A stretch of DNA of 64,000 nt, from positions 19,335,485 through 19,399,484 of the forward strand of contig NC_088296.1 in NCBI RefSeq assembly GCF_032854445.1, written 5' to 3'. Below the pieces are notes generated by a model. The model saw nothing but the letters and a program-made list of their open reading frames with translations, was not told the origin of the DNA and ran no database searches. The stretch is from Liolophura sinensis. Taxonomy: Eukaryota > Mollusca > Polyplacophora > Chitonida > Chitonidae. Position numbers and translations under genes: made by a program. Shown here one piece after another: positions 37,401-50,709 of this stretch (the stretch's first letter is position 1; each line of letters starts with the position of its first letter).

Positions 37401-40400
37401 GTAATGGGATGTCTTGTATGTGGTGGCAGTGTAATGTGACGTCTTGTATATTGTGTCAGTGTAATGGGATGTCTTGTATATGGTGACAGTGTAATGTGAC
37501 GTCTGGTATGTGGTGTCAGTGTAATGTGACATCTGGTATGTGGTGTCAGTGTAATGTGACATCTGGTATGTGGTATCAGTGTAATGTGACGTCTGGTATA
37601 TGGTGTCAGTGTAATGTGACGTCTGGTATGTGGTGTCAGCGTAATGTGACGTCTTGTATATGGTGTCAGTGTAATGTGACGTCGTGTATATTGTGTTAGT
37701 ACAATGGGACGTCTTGTATATGGTGAGCGAGTGCTGCACCATGTCTGGTGTATTCAGCATGGCATTCCATTGAGGCAGCGGTTTTAATTTATGAATAGTG
37801 GAAATACATGTGTATCAGCATTGGAACAGGCTTGCTACAATGGGACACCCAAAGTAATCTTGAAGTTGACCCTAATCCTTAAAATAAAGAAACATTCGGA
37901 TGGTTGTTGGTTTCCCGGTTTCCTTCCACCATAATGCTGGCCGCCATCGTATAAGTGAAATATTCTTGAATATGGAGTAAAGCACCAATGAACCAAGTAA
38001 TGAAATAATAATAAAACAGCAAGCAAGCTATTTGACAGTGGATCCATGTTGAGGACCGTGTATTTCAGTGATTATTGTATATATCTGACTGTTCCCCTTT
38101 GATTTTCTTCCTAGGGTCCTCAGTGGCACAGCGTTTAGCGTGTTAGTGCAGCACATGTACCGAGGAGCCTTTCATCAAAGGGATCGGTGTGAGTTCAAGT
38201 GTAGCATGGCCAGCAGCATGCTGGAGGGAAACTGAGCAGAGCCCGGGGAAACCCAAGACAATCTGCAGGTTGCGGCAAACCTTTCCACATACGTCCGGAG
38301 AGGAAGCCAGCATAAGTTGGACTTGAACTCACAGCGACCACATTGGTGAGGGGCTCCTGGGTCATTACGCTGTGCTCCTATAATTTAGTCACTCTACAAA
38401 TCTAGTTTTTCCATTTCAGCATTTACGTTCTATCGGAGTAGTGGGTAAATTTGTGGAGTTCTTTGGCCCTGGAGTGGAGCAGCTGTCCATTGCAGACCGA
38501 GCAACAATCTCAAACATGTGCCCGGAGTACGGAGCTACTGTCGGTTACTTCCCTGTGGACGAGAAAAGTATACTGTACCTCAGACAGACCGGTAAGACTG
38601 CTGTGCTAATTTGTCCCTACATGAACACCCCGCCCTCGCTGATTCAGTCAGCTTAAGCATGGCCTTCTCCCCAGCCGATCCTTCTCCCCGGCCGATCCTT
38701 CTCCCCAGCCGATCCTTTACCCCAGCTGATCCTTCTCCCCAGCCGATCCTTCACCCCGGCCGATCCTTCACCCCGGCCGATCCTTCACCCCGGCCAATGC
38801 TTCTCACCGGCCGATCCTTAACCCCAGCCGATCCCTCACCCCATCCTATCCTTCACCCCAGCCAATCCCTCACCCCAGCCGATCCTTCTCCCCGGCCGAT
38901 TCTTCTCCCCAGCCGATCCTTAAGCCCAGCCGATCCTTCACCTCAGCCGATCCTTCCTTGACCAATGAGATACCAGAATTATGTCCTGTTGTTGCTGATT
39001 TGGCTACATAGTACTGTAATTCTTCAACCTTTTCGCATGTTTGCAAGGTGTTTATTCAAGCATATTCTGAAGGCATTATTTTGTGTGGACTGATAAAATT
39101 ATACTTTTTGCGAAGCCCTGAAAGTGGTCAATCTGGCTACTGTAGTTTTTGTAAATGTGCATAAATTGCACTGAAAGTTGCTCTTTCCTATGCGAAAACT
39201 TTGAAGAATTAGGTACATGTTCCTGGGAAAGCGTGCTGGTTTTTACATACCTAGGTAAAAGAATAATGAGTATGACATGTAGCAACGATGCTGTGGCCTC
39301 ATATTCATTAGGTGTTTACAAAAACATATACAAAAGCAATAGAGGAGTTTGAAGTTCAAATTCTTTCATTGTCAAAGGTAAAAACAGTGTAACTGTATCA
39401 TGTGACTTTTGAAAAATGTTAGGCAATCTTTGTTGACCCTAATTTAATGATCAGATGTATCACTGTGTCCCGAAGACACAAATGACATCTCTACCTTGAT
39501 GAATTTCTCAAGCTCTCAAATGGTCAGCTCCTTTGTTTTCTCCATTGCTCGTGTACTGTGATTAACAGTTCGAGAAACTTTTGTTAGACGTGGGCGTTAT
39601 TGTAAAATAGTTGCCTAACATTTTCAACAGGGCGCATGATTTAGTAGCACTATTTTTTTCGCTTTAGGGCAAACAAAGTGTTCGAACTTGTAACTCCCCT
39701 CTTGGCCCAGCCTCATTTAGCATACTCAAAACTTCATTTCTAAAAGAAACCAAGCTCCAAATAAATCTCTGAATAATTGTTATCTTTATGGAAAGGGGGG
39801 CCTCCATGGCTCAGTTGGTTATCGCGCTAGTGCAGTGTAATGACCCAGGAGTCTCTCACCCATGCGGTTGCTGTGAGTTCAAGTCAGCTCATGCTGGCTT
39901 CCTCTCTGGCTGTACGTGGGAAGGTCTGCAAGCAACCTGCGGATGGTTGTGGGTTTCTCCCAGGCTCCGCCCGGTTTCCACCTACCATAATGCTGGCTGT
40001 CGTTGTATATGTGAAATATCCTTGAGTATGTCGTAAAGCCCCAATCAAATAAATAAATAAATGTATGCAAAGCTGTCAAAATGCATTTTCTTTTGACAAC
40101 AACAGGTCGTGAAGAGGACAGGCTTGCCTTTATTGAGGCTTATCTCAAGGCCACAAAGATGTTCCGTCACTATGGCAACCCTGAAGAGGATCCTGTCTTC
40201 TCACAGGTGAGTACTGCAGGCATAGGAATTCTCCTCCAATTGCCTGATTTCAGACTTTATCATTTAAAATGTGAGAAACGAAAATCAACCGACTTCATAA
40301 GACCTGGTAATGGCTACTGTAAGTTGGAGGAAGGGTGAGGTATGTTCAGACTTTCTTGAGACTTATTTCTGACAATCGATTCCGTTGCCTGGCAACCTGG

Positions 40401-43400
40401 TATTGGTCTGTCATGTCTGGTAACTCAGTTCTCCCAAATCTTTATAGCTACATGTAAATAACCAGGTAAACATAAGGTTTAACAGGTCTGTTTAGGTAAG
40501 GGCTGTAAGGTTCACCTTATCAAGTAAGATTGATATCATCACCTCAGGTGGAAAAATATGAACTTCAGCTCGCCTAAATGTTTAAAATACTGGTTAGAAT
40601 GCTTGCAACTGGTCAGTCATTTCATACAATCCCTTGACATTTATTTACTTTCAATTTAACATTCTGTGTTGCCAGATTGTTGAGCTAGACCTAAGCACTG
40701 TGGCGCCATGTTGTTCAGGCCCCAAACGTCCCCACGACAAAGTGGCTGTGTCGGAGATGAAGACAGACTTTAACCACTGCCTCAACAACAAGCTGGGATT
40801 CAAGGTTGGTGCTGTTATGTGGCTTAAATTTTGTTGCAGGACAGGGATTGATTTTCCTCACTTTGCCTAACCCTGACTGTTTAGGTTGTATCTTTCATTT
40901 TAAGAAGAGGTTAGTGCATTCAGATTATCAAATTATCTCGTATTAACACATTTATCGTGATGGACACATGTTAGTTTCAAGACTTGTCCACGTGTGAAGA
41001 ATGAATGAATGCATGGGGTTTAATGTTGCATTTGACATTTTTTAGTCACATTATACCGACACCAGGTCAGCGAGTACTGTTTCCTCGCTCTAACATCTCA
41101 GTACTGAGTGCCAAACAAGGCAGCAACAATTACCATTTTTAAAGTCTTAGGTATGACCCGACCTCAGTTTGATCAAGGGTCTCTTGACTTCGAAGCCGAC
41201 ACCCTAACCATTAGGCCACTGAATCAGTCTATGTTTGGCGAAAAATTGGTTTTGTTACTACAACATGATTAAACAAATATAAAATTTTCCCTTTGCAGGG
41301 GTATGCCATACCGTCAGACAAACAGTTCCTGTCTGTGCCTATCGTGTTTGAGAACCAGGAGTATGTTTTGTCACATGGTTCGGTTGTCATAGCTGCCATC
41401 ACCAGCTGCACTAATACCAGCAATCCTTCAGTCATGCTGGGTGCAGGTGGGTGAATTATCTCCCTTTTTCTTCGTTATCTCTACACTGAATTACAGTTAA
41501 AGGGCTTCACATAAAGTATAAGTTTATCAGTTCACACAGGATAATGCCTTCAGAGTATTCCTGGATAAACACCTTGCAAACACGTGAAAAGGTTGAAGTA
41601 TTACAGTAGATGTAGTAGTCTGATGCATAAAACATGTTTTATGTGCAATGCTGTTGTGTGGTTTACAGGCCTGCTGGCCAAGAAGGCTGTGGAAAGCGGG
41701 TTAAAGGTCAAACCCTACATCAAAACAAGCTTGTCCCCAGGCAGTGGGGTGGTCACCTATTACCTGAGGGAGAGTGGTGTCACACCTTTCCTAGAGAAAT
41801 TGGGGTAAAGTACTAAATGGTTCTTGATAAATTTTCTTTGTTGATTCTGTGTTTTTTGAGGATTTTGTTTTAGCCTGTTTTTGAAATGTAACTGTGATGG
41901 GTGCATAACTTACATAGGAACCACTTCTATCCCTTGCTTTCATGCAAAGCATGGGATTTTTATTAGGAGTTTCTTCGATTTCCGTACAATATTTTGTTGG
42001 TAGTCTCACTGTGTAGAGGGCCCAGCAAGCCATTGAGGCGCAATGACCCAGGAGCCTCCAACCAATGTCATCACTGTGAGTTCAAGTCCAGCTCATGCTG
42101 GCTTCCTCTGTGGCCGTATATTGTAAGGTCTACCAGCAACTTGCAGATGGTCGTGGGTTTCCTCCAGGCTCTGCCCGGTTTCTTCGCATCATAAAGCTGG
42201 CGGCTGTCGTATAAGTGAAATATTTTTGATTATGGTGTAAAACACCAATCAGATAAATAAATAAATCACTGTGTCGAACCTCAGATCAAGTACAAAAACC
42301 AGCATGATCAGTGCATAACATTTGTATATTTAGTGTGAAATATAGTTTCTCTGAATTTGTTTTTTTTTTTTTTAATTTCCAGGTTTGACATTGTGGGGTA
42401 TGGCTGTATGACGTGCATAGGGAACAGTGGTCCTTTGCCTGAACCAGTGGCAGACGCAATAGAGAAAGTGAGTAGCCACAGCGAACATCCACAAATGTTC
42501 GCCACAACTGTCAGTTGATTTTATTATCAGGGCCTCGACCAGGTGGTTGGTTTGAATCAATGTTCTTTTCATCCACCACTCTGGTTTCCATGAACCTGAT
42601 GGCATCCTTAGTGGATGGATACCAGATACACCAATCTGGTTTCCATGAACCTGACAGCATTCTTAGTGGATGGAACCAGATCCACCAATCTGGTTTCCAT
42701 GAACCTGATGGCAACCTTAGTGGATGGAACCAGATCCGCCAATTTGGTTTCCATGAACCTTACAGCATCCTTAGTGGATGGATACCAGATACACCAATCT
42801 GGTTTCCATGAACCTGACAGCAACCTTAGTGGATGGAACCAGATTCGCCAGTCTGGTTTCCATGAACCTGACAGCATCCTTAGTGGATGGAACCAGATTC
42901 GCCAGTCTGGTTTCCATGAACCTGACGGCATCCTTAGTGGATGGAAACCAGATCCGCCAATTTGGTTTCAGTGAACGTGACGGCATCCTTATTGGATGGA
43001 AACTAGATCCATCAATCTGGTTTCCATGAACCTGACAGCATCCTTAGTGGATGAAACCAGGTCCATCAATATGGTTTCCGTGAACCTGATGGCAACCTTA
43101 GTGGATGGAAACCAGATCCACCAATCTGGTTTCCGTGAACCTGATGGCATCCTTAGAAGTGAAAAATTTATGAGCTTGGCATTAAACAGCAGTCAAATGA
43201 ATAAATGTTTCATTCAAGACTGATGTGAAATTCACAATGCACTTGATACCATTAGAGTATTCATGGTAGATGTGGTTCCTGTTAGATGTGGTTCATGTTA
43301 GATGTGGTTCATGTTAGATGTGGATTTGTCTTAGACAAAGTTGGTTTCCCAACTTAATGCAACTTCAGGGCTCAGTTGGTTAGCGCGCTAGCGCAGCATA

Positions 43401-46400
43401 ATGACCCAGAAGTCTCTCACCAATACGGTCGCTGTGAGTTCAAGTCCAGCCATGCTGGCTTCCTCTCCGGCCGTAAGTGGGAAGGTCTGACAGCAACCTG
43501 CAGATTGTCATGGGTTTCCCCTGGACACAGTCCAGTTTCCTCCCACCATAATGCTTGCCGCCATCGTATAAGTGAAATATTCTTGAGTAAGGCGTAAAAC
43601 ACCAATCCAATAAATAAATAGGTAAAGCAACTTCTGTTACAAAAATATTACCTCCCATAACTTCCTAGTCAATAAAGTATAAACTGTTCGTTCACTCAGT
43701 TGAATATTGGTGGTGTTTTCTCCCTTGAATTCCAGGAGGACCTGATTGCAACAGGTGTATTGTCAGGTAACCGGAACTTTGAGGGTCGCATTCATCCCCT
43801 GACGCGTGCCAACTACCTGGCGTCTCCACCTCTTGTGATTGCGTACGCTCTAGCCGGGACGATCAGGATTGATTTTGAGACGGAGCCTCTGGGCACCAAC
43901 AACGACGGCAAACCGATCTTCCTCAGAGACATCTGGCCATCTCGTGAAGAGATACAGGTAGGAATTCTTAGAACTGTGTACTGTTTTGTGTTGAACTGAG
44001 CACTTTGGTGGAATTATCCAATGTAAGTCAGATGCCTGGGCTCCAGGCGTACATGGGAAGGTCTGCCAGCAAACTGCGGATGGTCATGGGTTTCCCCCGA
44101 GCTCTGCCCGGTTTCCTCCCACCAAAATTCTGGGCACCGTCATATAAGTGAAATATTCTTGAGCACAACGTAAAATGCCAGTTAAATAAATAAATCAGAT
44201 GCCTGGGTGGTAAAACCTGCAAAATTTATTTATTTATCTCGGTGTATTCATGAATGTTTCACTTATGTGTGGCTAGCATCATGGTGGGAGGAAACTAGGC
44301 AGAGCCGTTGGGAAACCCACAACCATCAGCACCTTTGCTGCCAGACCTTCCCACACGTACATGTGCAACCGGTGAGGAAGGCACCAAGACCAGATTGGCT
44401 CAATACATGCATAAGTGTCTTAGCTTGTAAAAATGTGACCTCATATGAAGTGGATTTAGGTTTTGTGTGTGTCATATGCGGTGAACTTTGCTGACAGGTC
44501 ACCTCGGTACAGATAGAGTATTATAATTGGGTACAGAAGTTGTCCAGGCCAGTGTACCAGTAAATACATGCCATCTATTCTCGGGATGGTGTATGTGCAT
44601 AAATATATAAAAGTTGTTTGATCATGTTTTGTGTTTTGTTCAAAGAAAGTGGAGCGTCAGTTCGTCATACCTGCCATGTTCAGAGAGGTGTACTCCAGTA
44701 TACAGGTGAGTTGTTAGAGCTGGCCCTGACAACCTAAAACACAACGCTGAGTTAATAGCAATGCTGAAACGAGGGCTCAGTACTATACCTGAGCAATGTA
44801 ATCCTCTCTAGTAGTGAAATTATTACATGCCCACTGTAAGCTACATGTAAGAAATGGAACATGAGAAGTGTAAGTTTGTACTTGATGTACTGATGCTTTG
44901 TACGGGCTACATAGAGAATATTGCTTATGGAAGGTTGAATATCATTTACAATATTGTTTGGGTGAGAGGAGAAAGTTTGGCATCGGGGGGTATTATCATT
45001 TCCAGCATATCATTTCTGTCATTCTTCACAAGAACAATATTTATAGTACTGGTATGGAATTTGCATTGTGCAATGTTTTATCTGTTTTTTTTTTATATAT
45101 TTATTTGATTGGTGTTTTACACAGTATTCAAGAATATTTCACTTATACGATGGCGGCCAGCGTTATCATGGGAGGAAACCTGGGGGAAACCCACGATCAT
45201 CCATGGGTTACTGGCAGACCTCACTTATGGCGTTTTTTTTATTTTTTTTTTAATTTTGGCATGACTTTGTGTACTTAAACAAGTTAAACAATGTTCTTAG
45301 ATGTAGGCCTTGTTCGTATATAATAAGACATCATCCATGACACCTTGTATGAGGTTGTGTCTTGTTGGTTTATCTAGGAATGTGAAGAAATTGACTAAGC
45401 TTCTGTTGGGATGTCATCCTGTTAAGCTCTGATTGGAACGTCAAGAAACATAATGTTTGATTTTGGAAGTCAGGGCTTCTGGATACGAGGTATCAATAAA
45501 CACATTTTGAGCGGGTCGCAGGTAACCAAGGGAACCGAGGGAACCAAGGGAACCGAGGCCTCCTCATAATCATGATGATTTCTCACATGAAACCTGTTCT
45601 TCCCTTTGTTTTACAGAAGGGAACAAAACGTTGGAATGAGCTGGAGGCCCCTGATAGCATGTTGTACCCATGGGACAGTAAATCTACCTACATCACCTCA
45701 CCTCCGTTCTTCACTGGCATGGTAAGTCTGACGGCACTTCGTCAGCACTGGGACAATTTAGAGTGACTATCCACCTGGGACCTTTTTGTACTGTTAATCT
45801 GCAAGCAGTTTTAAATACATATTTGGTTACTAAAAAAAAAAAAAAGACGAAAACTCAGATTTGGCCTGCACAGTTTTTCCCGTGGTTGGTAATGCACATA
45901 AAGGGATGCCTTGTAGAGGTACCCAAAAAACAGCAGACCCTGAAAAGCATAAAGTAAAAAGGAATATTGTCGGAGAAATTTAAGTGTCGTGTTTGGAAAC
46001 AATTCCCGTTATCCATGTGTACTGATTGTGATACCTTTTTTTTTTTGCCTAAAATCAAATTTAGGCCGTACCCACGGCAAAATGGCAAGGATGATAGTGG
46101 TAAAGGGCTTTCTAGTTTTAATTTTCATGAAGAGGCCTGGTTGGGACCAGCCTGCCATGAGGAGACACTGCTCTCATATACATGTACCTGTAGTAATGTA
46201 GAGAGGATATTATACACCCAAGGTATCAAACCTTGCGTCTATCACAGAAAACTTTTACAAAGCACATGCATGATGTGCATAATTATGTGTACGTCACATG
46301 TGGGAACGTTTATCAGATACTTGCCATTATTTAGTGGTTTACGCCGGGCACTCCGGTTTCCTCTTCCCACGAAACCGTTTGTTGAAAGGTCTTAAGTGTG

Positions 46401-49400
46401 GCTATATTTATTTATTTATTTATTTCATTAGTGTTTTATGCCGTACTCAAGAATATTTCACTTATGCAACGGCGGCCAGCATCATGGCGGGAGGAAACCG
46501 TGCACAGCCCGGGGGAAATCCACGACCATCCGCAGGTTGCTGCCTCAGAAGGTTTGAGTAGCATAAATATCATTCGAGTGAGAGGTGAAAATGAGAAGCA
46601 AAGCATCAATCGTGTCCAGTTGGGTTATCATTTCCACCTTTCATGAGGGCAATATTTATGGTATTCAAGGCTTCAGTATGAAATATTGTGTTTGTACTGA
46701 AAATGCCACGTGTACCACATATATAGTTCTATAGATTGCATGTTGTGTTTTTATATGGTTCTATAGATTGCTTGTTGTGTTTTTATATGGTTCTATAAAT
46801 TGCTTGTTGTGGATCTACATTGCTCTGTAGATTGCTTGTTGTGGTTTTATATTGTTCTATAGATCACTTGTTGTGGTTTTATATTGTTCTATAAATTGCT
46901 TGTTGTGGTTTTATATTGCTCTCTAGATTGCTTGTTGTGTTTTTATATGGTTCTATAGATTGCTTGTTGTGGTTTTGTATTGTTCTATAAAATGCGTTGT
47001 TGAGAAAAGCCTTATTGTTTACCTTTGTCACAAACCTTCCTTCAGACCAAGGAGCTTCCAACTATCCAAGGAGTGAAGGACGCATATGTGCTGCTGAACC
47101 TGGGGGACTCTGTGACAACCGATCACATCTCCCCTGCTGGGAGCATTGCCAGGAACAGTCCAGCCGCACGCTATCTGGCCAGCAAAGGGTGAGGCAAACT
47201 AGCACTAATTCGCCAAAACTGCTATGCACATGATACTTAAAAGTCAGTATCATTTTGCTCTTAGCCCCTTCATTAAAAGGAAAGAAAACATTTACTTATC
47301 AGATGAAAGACCATTAAAATAGTTCGATTTATTTTTTTAAGAATTTTTCTAACCATCTCAGATGCATTTAAAACAAAGGATTCTATGCTGGCCTGGTGAG
47401 ATCCAGAGGGTGTCAGTGACGTTACAGCCATATTTTTGGCTTGAAACAGCTCTTTCAGCCGTGCATTTCCTGCCGATGTTTGTCAGTGGTCTTAAAAGAT
47501 GGATGATGACTGGGCTTTAGAAATTAGGAGGACCAGTTAGGATGTGTCGTTGACTATTTCTTTAACTTGAGACTTACAGCCCCAAATTACCCCCCAAAAA
47601 CAAACCGTAGACTGAGAAAATTGTGAAAGAATTTTATAATAACTTAGTTAACTTACACAGCTTTTTGTTCCAATGCTGTTTAAACCAGCCATCTTACACC
47701 ATGTTTTTCACATTGGAATAGATTTAGGTTAGAGCAGACTTGGAACATTAGATTTTCCTGGACTGTTCTGGAAAGAAAGTGTAAAGCTTGCTAGTCTTTC
47801 CTCTTATCTGTTGCGACGATATATAATTCCATTGATTTTGTGGTGGTTGAAAATCTTCAAAACTCTTAAATTCACCTGTAAACTGAATTTTCATTTCAGT
47901 TTAACACCGAGGGAGTTCAATTCATATGGATCTCGCAGGGGGAACGACGATGTCATGGCACGAGGAACATTTGCCAATATCCGATTGGTCAACAAGTTCA
48001 TGAAGAAGGCAGGGCCAAGGACATTGCATATTCCAACAGGAGAAGAGGTAGCTGTCATTTGTCACCTTAAGCATTTTCAGTGATACATGAACTACCTATT
48101 AGTTTCAATTCACAGTACCGTCCCGGATCGTACAGTTGGTAGAGCGTCCGCTTCGGGAGTGGTAGATCCAGGATCAGTCCTGGGCCTAGTCACACCTAAG
48201 ACTTTAAAAGAGGAGGTTGTAACTTCCTCGCTTGGCGTTCAGCATGAAGGGAATAGTGCAACGACTGGTTGACCCATATAAGTGTAATGGCTCAGGCGGG
48301 AGGCTTACTTGCCTTCGGTAAGTCATCTGAGTGAAGCAGCACTAGATAAAAGAGCGGTGGAAATCCGTCCTGCGTCAAGGAGGTACATTACATACACCCT
48401 AAGGATTCCTTCGTCATCATATGACTGAAAAATTGTTGAGCACAATGTTAAACGCCAAGCACTCACTCACTCACTCAATTCGCAGTAATTCTTTTAGTGA
48501 GTTTTATCACCTGGTACATATTTCATAAAGGCCATATAGCATTAGACAAGGTTTTTTTTTTGACTCTTAAACTATAATTATTCTGCCTCAACTTTGTTAT
48601 ATCCTTAAAGACTAAGTACATTTACAGTGTATATCACAACAGATGAAACCGAGTATTCATAGTATTATAAAGTCCATGGAGCCTTTGTGAGAGTGAGCAG
48701 TCTGCGGTGCTTGTGGGTTGGATTGCGTAAGCCTACATTTGTTGAAGGCCTCTTGTCTTCCTCCAAAATTGAGTGTGAGTCAATGTCAGGTAGGAAAGGG
48801 ATTTGCCGATGAATCCAGGGATTTCACCTGTGCCCTCCTGCTTTACTCCACCCACAGAACTGATTGCAACCGGATAAATGCAAAATTCTTGAGTATGGCC
48901 TTAAAAGACAATGACATAAACATAGGAATAAACAATAATCACGAATTACACACATTCTTAAGCTGTCTTCTAGAAATCTCAGTAATAGTCCTGTTTTCAT
49001 TTCTCCATCAGATGGACATTTTTGATGCTGCCCAGCGTTACCGCAGTGCCAACCAGACGGTGATTATATTGGCCGGAAAGGAATATGGCCAGGGGTCTTC
49101 TCGAGACTGGGCCGCCAAGGGACCATGGATACTTGTAAGTGTTGACAAGAACATCGGGTCATGGATCGCCTCAGATTAATGGAATACAAAGTCAATGAGG
49201 ATTGGCTGATTGTGGGGATATGGTCGCCTGGGGTAAAACATACAGATTTGGTCACGATCAAATAAATCTGCCGTGCATAAAATTCATCTTAGGGAAGCCG
49301 CCAGCAACCTGCGGATCGTTGCCGGTTACCTGGGGCTTTGCTCGGTTTCCTCCCAACATAATGCTGGCCGCCGTCGTATAAGTGAAATATTCTTGAGTAC

Positions 49401-50676
49401 GGCATAAAACACCAACCAGATAAATAAAACATAGGGAAGCCAATGTCTCATACCAGCCAGTCAGAAACGATTCTGTGTCCATTACCTTACAGATTTTAAA
49501 GATTTGGTCAAAATTTATATTTTGAGTTCTAGCACTTGAGCGATATGTTAACTTGGTTTGTTTTTGATTGGTACGTCTTCCAACATTCAAAAACCTGCTT
49601 TTAGTAAATGAAGTGTACAAGGCTTTATCCCTCATTTCCCTTTGTTCAGATAGGAAAGGAATGGTCACATCAGTGACGTGATTGAAACAGTTCACCTACA
49701 CATTGGTCTACTGAGTTGACGGGTCTTGTGCAGTATGAATTTGATACAGGGTTACTCAGTTACGGGATACAGAAATATACGGTGTCAGTAACCCTTGTAA
49801 CGTATAATATGACGGTTACTGACACCACATATTTTCGTATCATTTCACCGAGTACTCATGTAGAAAATAGTTCGTCTGAATATGTAGCTCTTCAGAAGGA
49901 AAGAGGAAGGCAGTTTACTGGACAAATAACAACTGACACATCCCTTTGAAATTTTCAGACAAGTTCGACAACATACAGCGCCATGACATTTAGGGGGACA
50001 CCCTCCCCCACCCCACCCCACCCCACCCCACCCCACCCCACCCTTTAACCTGACTCTCACTACAGATGAAAGACACTGCCCAAAATCATTGTGTAAGAAA
50101 CTCCCAACTTTAGGCAGGGAGAAATCTCCCTGGAATTTAAAAATAGTAAAAATTTAGTAAAATGAAAGGAATATTGTTAAATTTGGCGTCAAACCCCAAA
50201 ACAAAATATTCAGCAAAATCTTTCAATGGATAAGTTGCAGACTATTTTTAGATGCAGTCGTGTTATGTTCATGAGTTACACCCTGATCTTATGACCTTAC
50301 CCCTAGCAGTCAAGTCCATTTTAATCATTTGATTTGTAGGATAGAGTAACACAAGAAGGCACCATTAGAATGTAACAAAAATGATGTCATAAATGAAAGA
50401 CAAAGAAAACAATAATATCACGTGTATTTTAGATGAAAGGCCGTTAAACCCAGTAAAATGCATTTGAAACTGTGGATTTTGTGGTGGCCTTTGCTAACCA
50501 TATTAGCATGAGTGGAACTAGTGTATGCCATATCTGGTTTTTCCCACTTAAAACACACAGACTGTCAGATTTCCCACCATTCTAAATGCATATTCATGTA
50601 GATCTATGAATTTGCAGAAAAAAATTTAAACAAACCTTTGACAGTGCATGTTGGTCTTTTATGTGATACATTAATC

Positions 50677-50709
<33 letters not shown>

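Noticed and set aside
36995-37725. Iron-responsive element loops (CAGTGT) in the 30-bp array
   Set aside because: The bases flanking CAGTGT do not pair to form the five-base upper stem with a bulged C, so no IRE is supported.
36987-37760. Open frame of 257 codons on the minus strand ([10 protein letters not shown] repeats) and plus-strand counterparts
   Set aside because: It is produced by the 30-bp array, whose length is a multiple of three. There is no start context, splice context or similarity.
38611-38961. Pro/Ser-rich open frame of 116 codons after exon 8
   Set aside because: It is the 17-bp array read through the intron. The exon ends at a good donor at 38592.
42515-43029. Several open frames on both strands
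   Set aside because: They come from the 54-bp array in ACO1 intron 13.
42383-43155. Exon 13 as the source of the 54-bp array
   Set aside because: Only short words (GAACC, GGCA) are shared, unlike the clear matches for exons 2 and 6.
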